DNA of 58,419 nt from DATEDA01 sp963789885. Lineage in GTDB: Bacteria; Pseudomonadota; Gammaproteobacteria; Burkholderiales; SG8-39. The stretch covers positions 1 through 58,419 of the forward strand of contig CAWBNB010000070.1 of NCBI GenBank assembly GCA_963789885.1, in the 5' to 3' direction. The translations under genes were made by a program, and so were the position numbers. This document shows positions 1 to 9,468 of the stretch, piece after piece (the stretch's first letter is position 1; each line of letters begins with the position of its first letter). The notes under the pieces are model-generated. The model saw only the letters and a list, made by a program, of their open reading frames with translations, was not told where the DNA came from and searched no databases.

Positions 1-82
1 GGCGTAAGGTTGCGAGTCGTGCGAGGTGCGCCTGCGGGGTGCAGGCCGGGCGATCGCGCGAGCTCGCGGTGCCCAGGACCGC

Positions 83-484
83 TCAGCCTGCAGCGTCGAA
101 CGCAGCCCTCGCTCTGCGAACGAGGCTCGGGTGGAGCACGCCGAGCTTCGGTGTCTGCCCGTGGGGCGCGTGCGGTGGCACCCGGAACCACTCCTCGCTG
201 TACGGAAGCTCCTTGCGGTTGCTCAGATCGAACTTGGTCGCGTAGCTCAAGCCCGAGAGCGCGTACGCGGCGCCGTCCGCGGGCGCGATCAGGAACTCGC
301 CCGAATGCAACCGGTCCGTGTGCTGCGAGGTGCCGTAGGCCGCCTCGACGTGCGGCTTGCCGTCGACCTCGCCGACCGCGAGCACGAGTGCGGGACGGGG
401 CTTTGGTGCCGGACCGGGGAACCCCCGCTGCGGAAACCGGCAATAGACGATGTCGCCGGGCTGCGGCGCCGGGAAGAAGCGCAA
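83..484 (-). CDS. MazF/PemK-like type II toxin
   Basis: A 133-residue protein with the general layout of the MazF/PemK fold: an early segment reading PQPGDIVYCRFP, then KPRPALVL, the usual toxin pattern of G-D-I-V followed by K-x-R-P-x-L-V. Proteins of this family are ribosome-independent mRNA endonucleases held inactive by the cognate antitoxin. The gene lies 10 bases downstream of a small gene on the same strand (495-791), the usual antitoxin-first order. The later part is less typical of MazF, so the endonuclease activity is inferred from fold and context. It could instead belong to a related PemK-like family without RNase activity. Confidence 0.68.
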   Translation of the reverse strand: MRFFPAPQPGDIVYCRFPQRGFPGPAPKPRPALVLAVGEVDGKPHVEAAYGTSQHTDRLHSGEFLIAPADGAAYALSGLSYATKFDLSNRKELPYSEEWFRVPPHAPHGQTPKLGVLHPSLVRRARAAFDAAG

Positions 485-494
485 ACGCGCGCGC

Positions 495-791
495 CTAGAA
501 GAGTCTCGTCGAGGGCTTCAGGCGGCCCTGAGGGACAAGCCTGTCGATCGCTGCGAGCTGCTCGCGGGTGAGCGGCCCGTCATCCGCGTCGTAGTCGGGC
601 AGGGTCTGCCGCGCAAGGTTCGCGAGCGCGATGTGGACGACCTGCGTCTCGGAGACACCGAGCGTCTGTGCGAGCTTCGCCGTCGTCCTGCGCGTGACAC
701 CGTAGGCGGTGTCACGGTCGCGATAGCGAAGCAGGATGCCACCGCCGGAGGCGGGTTTACGCTTGGTAGCTGCCGTGCGCTTCGTGGACAC
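495..791 (-). CDS. Putative antitoxin partner of the MazF/PemK-like toxin
   Basis: A 98-residue protein starting at GTG, with a lysine- and arginine-rich tail (TKRTAATKRK) followed by a helical segment (RTTAKLAQTLGVSETQVVHI) that looks like a ribbon-helix-helix or helix-turn-helix DNA-binding unit. The acidic C-terminal half (DYDADDGPLTREQLAAID) is the sort of segment that wraps a toxin. The stop lies 10 bases before the toxin start, so the two are surely co-transcribed. An AT-rich inverted repeat at 817-835 sits just upstream and is the obvious autoregulatory operator. I do not recognise the exact antitoxin family. Confidence 0.62.
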   Translation of the reverse strand: MSTKRTAATKRKPASGGGILLRYRDRDTAYGVTRRTTAKLAQTLGVSETQVVHIALANLARQTLPDYDADDGPLTREQLAAIDRLVPQGRLKPSTRLF

Positions 792-816
792 GTGGGCTCG
801 CTTCCATGCCAGATCG

Positions 817-835
817 TGATATCAATAATATATCA
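817..835. promoter_or_regulatory. Palindromic operator/promoter of the toxin-antitoxin pair
   Basis: A perfect 6-7-6 inverted repeat, TGATAT then 7 bases then ATATCA, in an AT-rich pocket within GC-rich DNA, 26-44 bases upstream of the antitoxin GTG. Its position fits an operator overlapping the -10 region, as in autoregulated type II systems. Binding is inferred. Confidence 0.5.
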
Positions 836-1391
836 AGGGGGCTCTTGGCGCAAGAGTGCCCCTCGGCCAGTGAAGGGGCGAGGTGCAAGAATCCGTCGCA
901 CGTATCAGGGGTAGCCGTGCATTGGTCGATTCTGGTCTGCGATCAAATTGTGCGCACCGCCGTACCGTCTCCGCGCTTTCCCACCCGTAATTCCTGCAGG
1001 ACGTGCAGCGAGGTGCCGCTTGGCACGTGCCAACAACTCGCCCAGGTGCGCCGGAGCCGGCGCCGTCAGCGCCTCCTAGCGGCGACTCGCAACACTCCGA
1101 GCGTAAGGTTGCGAATGGCCTCGCTAGCTCTTGAGGACCACAATAGCGTCTCGGCCAATAGCGACGCGCCCGCAAGGCGCGTTCCGATGCTGAACGCCGT
1201 GGGGATGAGCGAGCTCCTTCGCCTCCAGGCCGTCCTGGATCAGATCTTGAGAGCTTCTTCAACTGTACCCTACATGACAGCCGCATCTTGATGTAGGCGG
1301 ATGACGGCCTAAGCCATGGGACATAGGGCGCCCAACGTCGACAGCCCGTCGCTCGCGCCCCATACTGGAATGACGGTCGAGGAGGAACGCA
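836..1391. other. Gene-free stretch
   Basis: About 550 bases with no open frame that has a ribosome site and plausible protein composition on either strand. It presumably holds the promoter for the plus-strand gene at 1392. I see no strong hairpin, repeat array or RNA gene. Confidence 0.4.
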
Positions 1392-1844
1392 ATGACCACT
1401 GCGAAAGGCTTCCAGGTGATCGGGGTTGCGGACGGCGGGCCCAGCGCCAGAGGCGAGAATGTTTGGTACCAGCTCGACCTCTTTGACGGCACCCAGCGGT
1501 TCAGGGCCGGCTTCTTCGTTGCCCGCGAGAAGTTCGCCGCCTTCATCCAGGACCTGATCCACTTCGGCGGCGAAACGCGCCGGGAGTACCTGAAATACAA
1601 CCCTCCCGGAGAGGCCGCCGGCCAGGCCGAGCGGGTCTATGCGCCCCAGGTGGTCGACGTTCTCGGAGGCGAATCGACCGCCCGGAACATGGCGATCCTC
1701 GCTTTCCAGATAGGTGATCCAGCGAGGTTAATGAACCTGCATCTGGCCGCCGACGCAACCGTCCTGGAGAAGCTGATTGCAACAGCGCAGTCACGGCTTG
1801 CAGAGCTCGAGCGGGCCGGCTCCGATCCCAAGCACGCTCACTAA
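1392..1844 (+). CDS. Hypothetical protein, 150 aa
   Basis: An acidic, soluble protein with no signal peptide or membrane segment. The start is set by a strong GAGGAG site 8 bases before ATG. The sequence alternates short strands (FQVIGV, VWYQLDLFDG, RFRAGFFV) and helices (EKFAAFIQDLIHF, near the C-terminus EKLIATAQSRLAELERA), a compact alpha/beta fold. I do not recognise the family. It is convergent with the amidohydrolase gene, the two stops being about 17 bases apart. Function unknown. Confidence 0.7.
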   Translation: MTTAKGFQVIGVADGGPSARGENVWYQLDLFDGTQRFRAGFFVAREKFAAFIQDLIHFGGETRREYLKYNPPGEAAGQAERVYAPQVVDVLGGESTARNMAILAFQIGDPARLMNLHLAADATVLEKLIATAQSRLAELERAGSDPKHAH

Positions 1845-1860
1845 CCGCTTTGCGACACTG

Positions 1861-3501
1861 TCAGGCGTAGAGCGTCGGAAGCCCGTCCTTGACGAATTGA
1901 GGCAGATTTCGCTGGATCGCGAGCGACGCTAGAAACTCCGCGTCATCCGCGACAGTGAGCGGATCCAGTTCGAGCGGGCCCAGAATCTGGGAAAGGGGCT
2001 TGGAGGCCTTAGCCATCATGCCGCGCTTGGCGCCGGTGAGCGCCTTGCTCCGGCGATCTCGAAGCCGCGGCCGGAGGTCGACACCCGTGTCCTCGAGCTC
2101 ATCGAGCGCGAGCTGCCACGCTGGAGGAGCGCGCTTGGGCCCGATCGCGGACACCGGTTTGGGTTGCTCGAGCGTCTTTGCAAGGGCCGGTAGCGTGGAC
2201 AGTGCATCTTCGAGGGCGGAGGCCGCCTGAGAGAGCTTGATCGCGCCGACAAGGGGGTCCTGCGTGTCCTGCTTCAGGAACACCATCCGCTGCTCACCAT
2301 CGATTGTCAGGGTTTCGCCCTTCGCGTTGAGTGAGGTCATCAGCGCGTTCCGCCCGAACCGCGGCACGCCGTTGACGACGACCAGGGATATATCCTGTTC
2401 CTTTGCACGGATGAGCTGGTCGTACGGATCAGCGGAGGTTCCCCTTACCACGAGGAGATCGGCGCGCTTGCCTGCCTCGAGGGTTCCGAGGACGGTTCCC
2501 CATCCCAGGATCTTCGCTGCGGTACGCGTGGCCATCGCAATGATGTCCGGCTTCGTCAAGCCGCCGACCTGTTGCGCGACCAGCCAGGCGACCTTCAGCT
2601 CACCCAGGAGATTCTTGCTTCCAGACGGCGACCAGTCCGATCCGAGCCCTACCCGCACACCCGCTGCGATTGCCGCTTGAACATTCGCCGTCGCGCCGTA
2701 GAGCAACAGATTGCTCATCGGCGACCAGACCATCGAACCGCCGAGCTGCCCCATGATCTTGAAATCCTCGGGCTTGAGCGCGGCGCAGTGAATCCCGGTC
2801 AACTGGGGGCCAATGGCCCATTCGTTGGGCGCGATGTTCAGCGCGAGGAAGTGGGCTCTCGCCTTGGTATCCACCCCTTCGCTCAGGTGCAGCAGGAAGC
2901 AGGTTTCCCGCTTCAGCCGCGCCAGGAACTTGCTGGCATCCTTCGCCTCGACGTCCGCGATCCGCGTTTGTGCCTCCGGCAGATCGGCCTCGTCCGTTTC
3001 CTCTACGTTCCGGACGATCCCTCGATAGAAGCGCCGGATCCCGGCGTTGCTGAAGAGCGCGATTCCTTGACTCGTGGTGACGCCGCCGATCAGGCACTTC
3101 GCCTCGACATACCGAATGAGCGCAGGCACCAGGGACGGCGTCTTCCCGATGACCGTCATCGGGCCACTCACCAGCCGGCGATAGTCCGCGATCCCCGCCC
3201 ACTGGTCGCGATTCGTATACTTCTTCGGAACCTGCCAGAGGCGAAGCGCGTTGTAGGCGAGATGATTGTGAAGTTCGATCAACCCTGGGTATAGCGTCCC
3301 TCCGGTATTGACCAGCGGGGCAGTCTCGAACCCCGGCGGAGCTGGGTCGGCAGACCGTCTGATCGCGACGATTGCGCCCTTGTCGACGTAGAGGCGACCA
3401 TCACGCGTGACGGTCAGCGCGTCGTCCATAGCGACCACGTCACCCGCAAGGACGATCTTGGGACCGTCCAGCGGATCAATCGGCGGCGGCTTCTTGGCCA
3501 T
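1861..3501 (-). CDS. Amidohydrolase-superfamily metal-dependent hydrolase
   Basis: A 546-residue enzyme of the amidohydrolase superfamily. The metal ligands are visible: H-N-H at residues 78-80 after the GLIEL strand, H205 (LLHLSEG), H238 (GIHCAAL) and the catalytic D289 (GLGSDW). The C-terminal part of the barrel has the usual LGTLEAGKRADLLVV segment. The layout is that of the ATZ/TRZ and cytosine-deaminase-like branch, which hydrolyses amide or amine bonds on rings, using one metal ion. About 100 residues at the C-terminus (from about 430) extend beyond the standard domain and are rich in charged helices. The substrate cannot be read from the sequence. The gene follows the UDG-like gene by 37 bases on the same strand, so an operon is likely. 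Confidence 0.85.
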   Translation of the reverse strand: MAKKPPPIDPLDGPKIVLAGDVVAMDDALTVTRDGRLYVDKGAIVAIRRSADPAPPGFETAPLVNTGGTLYPGLIELHNHLAYNALRLWQVPKKYTNRDQWAGIADYRRLVSGPMTVIGKTPSLVPALIRYVEAKCLIGGVTTSQGIALFSNAGIRRFYRGIVRNVEETDEADLPEAQTRIADVEAKDASKFLARLKRETCFLLHLSEGVDTKARAHFLALNIAPNEWAIGPQLTGIHCAALKPEDFKIMGQLGGSMVWSPMSNLLLYGATANVQAAIAAGVRVGLGSDWSPSGSKNLLGELKVAWLVAQQVGGLTKPDIIAMATRTAAKILGWGTVLGTLEAGKRADLLVVRGTSADPYDQLIRAKEQDISLVVVNGVPRFGRNALMTSLNAKGETLTIDGEQRMVFLKQDTQDPLVGAIKLSQAASALEDALSTLPALAKTLEQPKPVSAIGPKRAPPAWQLALDELEDTGVDLRPRLRDRRSKALTGAKRGMMAKASKPLSQILGPLELDPLTVADDAEFLASLAIQRNLPQFVKDGLPTLYA

Positions 3502-3538
3502 ATCCCTCCCGTGGTTTTATCGTGGTAAGCGCTCGGGG

Positions 3539-4357
3539 TTATTTGACTGCGCTCGCGGGCGCCCGCATGAAGATTGTGCGGCGCTTGAGATCGGGTGTCG
3601 CTCCTTGCCGGTCCACCCAGCTCTCTTCGCTTAGCATCCACGCGGGCATGCCTGGCGGCAAGTCCTCCGACGGCAGGTCCGGAAGATCGTCATCGGTAAA
3701 TTTCTTGCCGTAGAGTGCAAGGGGCGTCGCCACGTCCGGATGTGTAAGTCGTGGTTTCAGCCGCTGGAGGCCACCATTCCATTTCGTGAGCAGCGTCTCG
3801 ACCGCCTTGTCGTGCTCGGCTTTCGACTTGGCTGAGCTCTCGGGCCAGGTCGGATGGGTCAGCGGTTCGAAAGGAAGCGTCGGCCGGCCCGCGGCATCGC
3901 TCGACGCAAGCCACTGCTCCCATGCCTTGTTCGCAAGCCCGCCGAAGGCAATCACTGCATCGATCGGGCTCGAATCGAGGATCGCCTTGATCCACTGGTT
4001 CCGGTACGCCGTGATCGCGGGATTCTTGATCTGCCGAGTGCCTCCGCCTTGGCCGAACAGGCTGTAGAGGAACGTGTTGATCAGCACGTAGCTTCGCGTG
4101 ACACCAAGGCGCTTGAGAAAACCGTGAACACGCTTGCCTGCGGTGCCGACGAGGATTCGCCGCACGCAGACCTCGTGCTGGGCCGGGTCCTGCCCGATGA
4201 TCAATACGCGGGCGCTACCGTCGAGCCGCCCTCGATGAAAAATCGGCCCCCACTCCACGCGGAAGTCCTTGAGAGGATGTACGTCTCCGCCGGGATAGTT
4301 GGCGACGAGTGTCGCGAACGGTTCGCGCGTGTAGCCGGGGCAAAACGGGATGGGCAT
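3539..4357 (-). CDS. Uracil-DNA glycosylase superfamily protein
   Basis: A 272-residue protein with the two UDG-fold motifs: GQDP at residues 55-58 (water-activating loop, followed by AQHE where classical family 1 enzymes have YH) and THPTWP with H168 (equivalent of HPSPLS). Family members remove uracil or other damaged bases and leave abasic sites. The extra C-terminal 70 residues are not part of the standard domain. The start is supported by AGGAGG seven bases before ATG. It precedes the amidohydrolase on the same strand. Fold assignment is good; the substrate and the subfamily are uncertain. Confidence 0.75.
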   Translation of the reverse strand: MPIPFCPGYTREPFATLVANYPGGDVHPLKDFRVEWGPIFHRGRLDGSARVLIIGQDPAQHEVCVRRILVGTAGKRVHGFLKRLGVTRSYVLINTFLYSLFGQGGGTRQIKNPAITAYRNQWIKAILDSSPIDAVIAFGGLANKAWEQWLASSDAAGRPTLPFEPLTHPTWPESSAKSKAEHDKAVETLLTKWNGGLQRLKPRLTHPDVATPLALYGKKFTDDDLPDLPSEDLPPGMPAWMLSEESWVDRQGATPDLKRRTIFMRAPASAVK

Positions 4358-4945
4358 CTGTCGTCCTCCTGAGCGGTCGTCGGTTCTTCGACTTCAACTG
4401 TTGCGGCGTCGGTAGACCACCCTGCACCAACGCGCAGCCTAGGATGGGTATGCGGGCGGCCGCAATAGACCGGATGGATGGGCGGCGTGCGGAACCGCCT
4501 TCGAGGCGTGATGCGATGAAGAGAGGAGTTCCCCAGCGGGGCTATGCGTGAGGCTTCGAACGGGGCCCATGCACGTTGTCGGTGCCGCCTCCATTGCTCG
4601 ACGAGGTTTGGAGCCACGATGGATCGCTTGCCCCGAATCGCAGCTCTTGGCGTGCCGGCCTGGCTTTGCTCAGCGCGAGTATTTGCGCTGCAAAACCCAC
4701 TCTGGGCGGTAGGCTCTCACGCTCGAAGAGCGGCCGTCGGCGATGCGCGAAGTCCCGCAACGGGACCTTCGGTAGTTCGGAATCCTTGGCCTTGGTAGTC
4801 ATTTCGTTTCGCGTCGCCGATTCCCGTTCGAGCATCCTCATCGCTTGCGTCAAATGGCCGGCTGGTGGAGGCGATAGCGAGTACGCCAGTTCGTGACCCG
4901 ATAATGCCTGATCGTTCCCGGCCCCGGAACCGCAATAAGAGTGGC
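4358..4945. other. Gene-free stretch between the UDG-like and TcA-like genes
   Basis: Nearly 590 bases in which every open frame lacks a convincing ribosome site and has the arginine- and serine-rich composition of non-coding high-GC DNA. It should contain the promoter for the minus-strand UDG-like and amidohydrolase genes. No repeat or RNA gene seen. Confidence 0.4.
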
Positions 4946-7900
4946 TCAGATCGGCTGCGTCAACGTCGCCTCGTACTCGAAGCCGATCACGACGTCCTTG
5001 ATCGTGGAGAAGAGCACCCCCGGGCTATCGCTCGGGTTCACCGTGAGCTCGAACAGCTGGGTGGCAGGAAGACCGGCGAATACGTTGAGCGGGGACGGTG
5101 ACTCGGCAGCCGCATTCGTGAGCGGCGGCAGGTTGGAGAGCGCCACCCCATTCGAGACATCAAAAGGCGCCTGAAGGTTTGTCCCTGTTGCCGAAAGCGT
5201 TGCATGAAGCGAGGGCAGCGGCGCCGCGGCGACGAGGACCACGATGTTCCGGATCGACCCATTGGTGTGCCATGACGGCAAGGTGCCGGGCTCTAGCGAG
5301 ACGGCGAACGAGACTGAGGCAGCGCCGTTGCGTAGCGACTCGATCGCCTCTTGCTCTCGCACCGCAAGCGATACAAAAACAAAGCGCCTGATCGTGGCGG
5401 GCATCGTGGCGAAGTCCGCGGCCATCAGATTCGGCGAGTGGTGGGCGCGGAGGTCGAACGTGAGCTGTACATCCGCCAGTCCATCCAGTCCGAGCGGATT
5501 CCCCGCCGGGGGGACGTCGAGCTGCCACAGCGTCTCGATGCCGGTGCCCTCGAACACGCCCAGCGTCTCCTGGTCGAGGCGCTCGTCCGCTGGTTCCCCG
5601 AGCGGGAGTGACTCGGGTGGACGGACCATCGCAGCCCCCGACCCGTCTTCACGTGATACGAACGAGACGCCGTTGTTCGTCAAGAGACCACGCACCGGGG
5701 GCATTCCCGCTGCTCCGCCAAAACCCACGGCTGCGCGACTCAGCCGATGCCCGAACGTGCCGGGATACTCGCGCCGAAGCGTCGCCTCCCTGGTCGCAAA
5801 TGAGCAACGGCCGGTGGTCTTGAGCGTCGCAAACTGAACCGGGAAATCAAACTGGAGAGAGAGCGTCCGGCGGATGGGCACCATGCGCCGCAAGCCGTCG
5901 AGCCGGGACGCCTCGAGCTCGGCAAGGTCGGCCTGCATCAGGTCCGCGCCGCTCAACCCCTGCAGCTTGCGCGGGAAGTAATCGAGCCGGACGATGTCCA
6001 GGGTGCGGTTCTGCTCGAACGCGAGCGCCCGTTCCGCAAGCCAGGCAAATCTCGCGCCGAGAGCGAGATATCGACGCATCAGCCGCTTTACCACCGTAGC
6101 GAGCTGTGACCATAGCTGGGCGTTCAGGAAGCGGACCGACTGGAAATGCATGAGGTCCACTGCAAGCTGTGCATCCGCCATCGCAATCTGCTTCTGCAAC
6201 TTGGCGATGCCGAGCTCCGCTTCGCGCGCGGCAACCTGCTGCTTGGCGAGCGGCAGAGCCTTGTCCTCGAGCGCATGCACTTGCCCCTGCAAGCTCGAAA
6301 GCTCGTCTGACAGTCCGGAGAGGCTCGTGTAGCCCGCATAGACGAAGAGCCCATAGCCCGCCAGAGCGGCTCCGCCCGCTGCAGCGCCGGTCAAGGTTGC
6401 GCCCTCTGCGGACGAAAGACCGCCCGCTACTGCAGCGCCTTCGCCGACCTTGCCCGTCAACCCCGAGGGAAGGTCGGTGATCGCCGTGACCATGCCGCCG
6501 ATGAAGCCGGTGAACTGGGTGAAGAAATCCTGGCTGTCCTCGATTTCCTTCTGCTTCGCCTCGATCGCGTGCTCCACTTCAGCGACTTGCGCATTCGCCT
6601 GCGCCAGCGCGATGTCTGCGATCTTCGCCTGCTCGTCGGCGAGCTGGCCCTGGAGGCGCGCGCGCTTGAGCATGTTGGTGTGAAGAATCTCGTCCTTGAT
6701 CGCATCTTCGATCTTGCCGAGGTACGCGAGGAAGTCCTGTTCGGCGGAGCGTGCGGCGGAGGCAAATCGATCCGCTGCGTCCTTGAGGGTGCGATACCGC
6801 AACGTCGGGATCATGCTTTCGGAGAGGCCGTGCCAGTTCAGGCCGTACCCGATCTGCGACAGTGCCGACGTGGCGCGCCCTGTCTGCGACACCCACGCGG
6901 GGTTTGGATCGTGTCGGCGGTATTGACCGACGAACGGGCCGTCCCATCTTGGCGAGACGCCGACGGCGGAGTCGTGCAGGAAAAGGACCGCTTTGTAGAC
7001 CTCCCGAGCACGCTGAACCGCAGAGGGCTCGTCCGCGCGATACAGCGTGTCCGCCCACTCGAGCATCGCGTCCGCGTGCCGCAGCTTTAGGAAGCGCTGC
7101 TCCATCGGGTGAAGCTGGCCAAGAAATCCCATCCGCAGATCGCGTGGCCACGTGCTGTAGGTAGTGAGGTCCGACCGGACCGCGTCATCGGGTTGAAGGG
7201 CGACCGTGTAGGGGAGTGGCGCGAGGGCACCACGAACCACCGCGCCCGAAGGACCCCCGAAGGATTGCTCCACTTCGGGTACGGAGATGAAGTCACCATA
7301 GTTCGCGTTCTGCCAGCCCGCAGGCGTTGCTTCGGCGGCCCGACCGAGAAGAAAACGCGTCGTGAGCTCGTAGAACCCGACCGCCTCGGCGAAATCGCCC
7401 TGGGCGAGCGCCGTGTCACCCTGCATGACGGGCAATACGACGAGGGCGAAGTGACAGAGATAGAGGAGCGCGGAGTCCCGGTTCTCTTCTATCCACGCCG
7501 TAAATTCCCCCTGCGGCGAGATCGGATTTTCCTTTGGGATCGGGTTTGGAACGACGTAGTCGGTGAAGGTCAGCAGATCCTCAGGTGTGTCAATCGCCAA
7601 CTCTCGCCAGTAATCGAGCGGACCTGAAAACGACGCGAGCGTCTGCCCGGCATTGCCGCTCGTAGGAATGTGCGACAACGCCCTGTCGAGATGTTGTGCT
7701 GCCTCGTCGTAGCTCGCCGCCGCCATCGCGTACTGCATCTGGCCGAACCGCGTCCTGCCCTCGTTGAAGGCGCCCTCGGCCTTGACGAGCGGGATCAGCC
7801 ATTTGCGGTCGGCGTTTGTCTCGTCATCCTCGTCCGCCTCGAGAAACGTTTTTTTGAGGCTGTCAGGCATGGGCAAGCCGACACAGCGCTCGATCTCGAG

Positions 7901-9343
7901 GAAGTTCTCCGCGTGAAAGGTCGCGGTCCGACGCACCCATTCGGTGAAGAAGAGGAAAAACGGTGCTTTGCCGAGAAGGCCCGGAGGGATAACCGGCTCG
8001 GGGTCGGCCACCGACTCGAAGCCGTCGGTGTAGAAGCCCTGCAGGGTCGCGATCTGCTGCTCGACCACGCTCGACATCTCGGTGTCGGGCCGGGCGAGGT
8101 TCAGCCGGTACCGAAGCGCAAATTCCTTGGTGCTCAGTCCGGAGAGCGCGACCAGTGCGTCGAGGTATTCGCGATCGGACTGATTGCCCTTTGCGGGGAT
8201 CGACGCCGCAGGAATTCCAAAACCGTATGTGGAGCCGGTCGCCGCCGTCAGAATCTGCTTCACGATTCCATGCAGGACCTGATTGGCAGGCTGAGGCGTG
8301 GTGTCATTTCCGCTGAACGTCTGATGAAAACGGTCGCGGAGCTTCTGCCGGTGCCCGGAAAACTCGCTACTACCCTGCGGGCCGGCGAAGATCGCGAGTA
8401 GGTAGTCCCGGTACCGGCTGAGATCCGAAGGCGGCAGTACCTTCATCAGATCCGCGAGGCCGACGGAGCCCGCGATCGAGAGGTCGGCGTTCGACAGGCT
8501 CTCCTTGTAGACCATATCAAATTGCGTCACCGCCTTCACGATCTCGCCTGCGGCGATGACATCGGGATCGACAACCCAGTCCACCACACCGATCCGCTCG
8601 AACACCATCGCCTGCGCGCGGGCCTGATCCAGCGCAGCCAGTGCGATGGGTTGAGTGGCCAGCTTCCGTTTCCAGCCCTGATACCAACGATCGTCGGTGA
8701 AAAGGGAGAGGGCTAAGGGGACGCTGGCCGCTTTCAGGGCACCCGTAGGATCCACGAACGCTTGCTCGAGCGTGGTCGCCGCTGCGTAGCGGGACGCGAG
8801 ATCCAGACCCTCGAAGGGATTCGTGCCAGGGCTGAGATCGAGCAGGCCCGAGACAACCTCGTTCAGGCGGACGAGCCGCGCGTCGCGCATGCGAGCGCCA
8901 ATCGTTTGCCAGATCGCTGGTGTCGCCGCTCCTTCGGGCAACTGAACCGTGAGCGTGATCGCGGCCAAGGCTCGCAGGGAGAACTCCCTGGGAGGCAGAA
9001 CCTGCTGGCCGGAGATGAGCTCGACGCGCACAAAGGCAGAGATCGTCTTCGGCTGAGCGCCGTCGGGCATGGGCGCAAGCGTCGCCGTGAAGTAGCCGCG
9101 ACTGTCCGTGATCGCGCTTGCAAGAACTCGGGCAGCCGGGGTCGCTGCGTCCTGCAGTGTGACTTTGGCGCGAACGAGCGGTTGGCGGAAACTCGATTCG
9201 ATCACCCGCCCTTTGATGCTGAGCGGGCGGGCCAGGGCTGGTGCGCCGGCGATCGCCGGATGGCGAAGGCGTTTGCGAATCTCAGTGGCGGGGCGGTGTT
9301 TTCTGAGGGATGCGCTAGATTGCCTGCGACCAACCTTCGCCAT
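4946..9343 (-). CDS. Tc toxin subunit A-related giant protein
   Basis: A 1465-residue protein. I start it at the ATG at 9343, which has CGGAG about 8 bases upstream; a TTG 32 codons earlier has no such site. In order: a basic N-terminus; a beta-sandwich like the carboxypeptidase regulatory domain (about 40-135, with DSRGYF); a long helical region; a coiled coil (about 890-935); a glycine/alanine-rich hydrophobic stretch (about 958-1001); a second coiled coil (about 1010-1060); and a C-terminal region (about 1110-1465) like the TcB-binding domain of TcA toxins, including LRRMVPIRRTLSL, then TTGRCSF and the REYPGTF segment. TcA forms pentameric translocation channels. At 1465 residues this is well short of classical TcA (about 2400), and no TcB or TcC gene is in the window. 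Toxin function is inference from the C-terminal likeness. Confidence 0.68.
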   Translation of the reverse strand: MAKVGRRQSSASLRKHRPATEIRKRLRHPAIAGAPALARPLSIKGRVIESSFRQPLVRAKVTLQDAATPAARVLASAITDSRGYFTATLAPMPDGAQPKTISAFVRVELISGQQVLPPREFSLRALAAITLTVQLPEGAATPAIWQTIGARMRDARLVRLNEVVSGLLDLSPGTNPFEGLDLASRYAAATTLEQAFVDPTGALKAASVPLALSLFTDDRWYQGWKRKLATQPIALAALDQARAQAMVFERIGVVDWVVDPDVIAAGEIVKAVTQFDMVYKESLSNADLSIAGSVGLADLMKVLPPSDLSRYRDYLLAIFAGPQGSSEFSGHRQKLRDRFHQTFSGNDTTPQPANQVLHGIVKQILTAATGSTYGFGIPAASIPAKGNQSDREYLDALVALSGLSTKEFALRYRLNLARPDTEMSSVVEQQIATLQGFYTDGFESVADPEPVIPPGLLGKAPFFLFFTEWVRRTATFHAENFLEIERCVGLPMPDSLKKTFLEADEDDETNADRKWLIPLVKAEGAFNEGRTRFGQMQYAMAAASYDEAAQHLDRALSHIPTSGNAGQTLASFSGPLDYWRELAIDTPEDLLTFTDYVVPNPIPKENPISPQGEFTAWIEENRDSALLYLCHFALVVLPVMQGDTALAQGDFAEAVGFYELTTRFLLGRAAEATPAGWQNANYGDFISVPEVEQSFGGPSGAVVRGALAPLPYTVALQPDDAVRSDLTTYSTWPRDLRMGFLGQLHPMEQRFLKLRHADAMLEWADTLYRADEPSAVQRAREVYKAVLFLHDSAVGVSPRWDGPFVGQYRRHDPNPAWVSQTGRATSALSQIGYGLNWHGLSESMIPTLRYRTLKDAADRFASAARSAEQDFLAYLGKIEDAIKDEILHTNMLKRARLQGQLADEQAKIADIALAQANAQVAEVEHAIEAKQKEIEDSQDFFTQFTGFIGGMVTAITDLPSGLTGKVGEGAAVAGGLSSAEGATLTGAAAGGAALAGYGLFVYAGYTSLSGLSDELSSLQGQVHALEDKALPLAKQQVAAREAELGIAKLQKQIAMADAQLAVDLMHFQSVRFLNAQLWSQLATVVKRLMRRYLALGARFAWLAERALAFEQNRTLDIVRLDYFPRKLQGLSGADLMQADLAELEASRLDGLRRMVPIRRTLSLQFDFPVQFATLKTTGRCSFATREATLRREYPGTFGHRLSRAAVGFGGAAGMPPVRGLLTNNGVSFVSREDGSGAAMVRPPESLPLGEPADERLDQETLGVFEGTGIETLWQLDVPPAGNPLGLDGLADVQLTFDLRAHHSPNLMAADFATMPATIRRFVFVSLAVREQEAIESLRNGAASVSFAVSLEPGTLPSWHTNGSIRNIVVLVAAAPLPSLHATLSATGTNLQAPFDVSNGVALSNLPPLTNAAAESPSPLNVFAGLPATQLFELTVNPSDSPGVLFSTIKDVVIGFEYEATLTQPI

Positions 9344-9468
9344 GAGCGACTCCGCTGTACAGGTGCAAGGGAGCCACGATATGGAATGTGCATGACGTTG
9401 TCGTCCACCGGAGGGTCTATGCACGGCGGCAGAGGACAACGGCTGGTCGGTTGCCTAAAGTTAGGCGA

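Noticed and set aside
3..1113. The 14-base word GCGTAAGGTTGCGA occurs at 3-16 and again at 1100-1113.
   Set aside because: Too short and isolated, with no similar flanks on either side; could be chance.
822..1562. Long minus-strand open frame of 246 codons over the start of the 1392 gene.
   Set aside because: Arg/Ser/Pro-rich composition, no ribosome site, and it opposes a gene with a strong start; an antisense shadow in GC-rich DNA.
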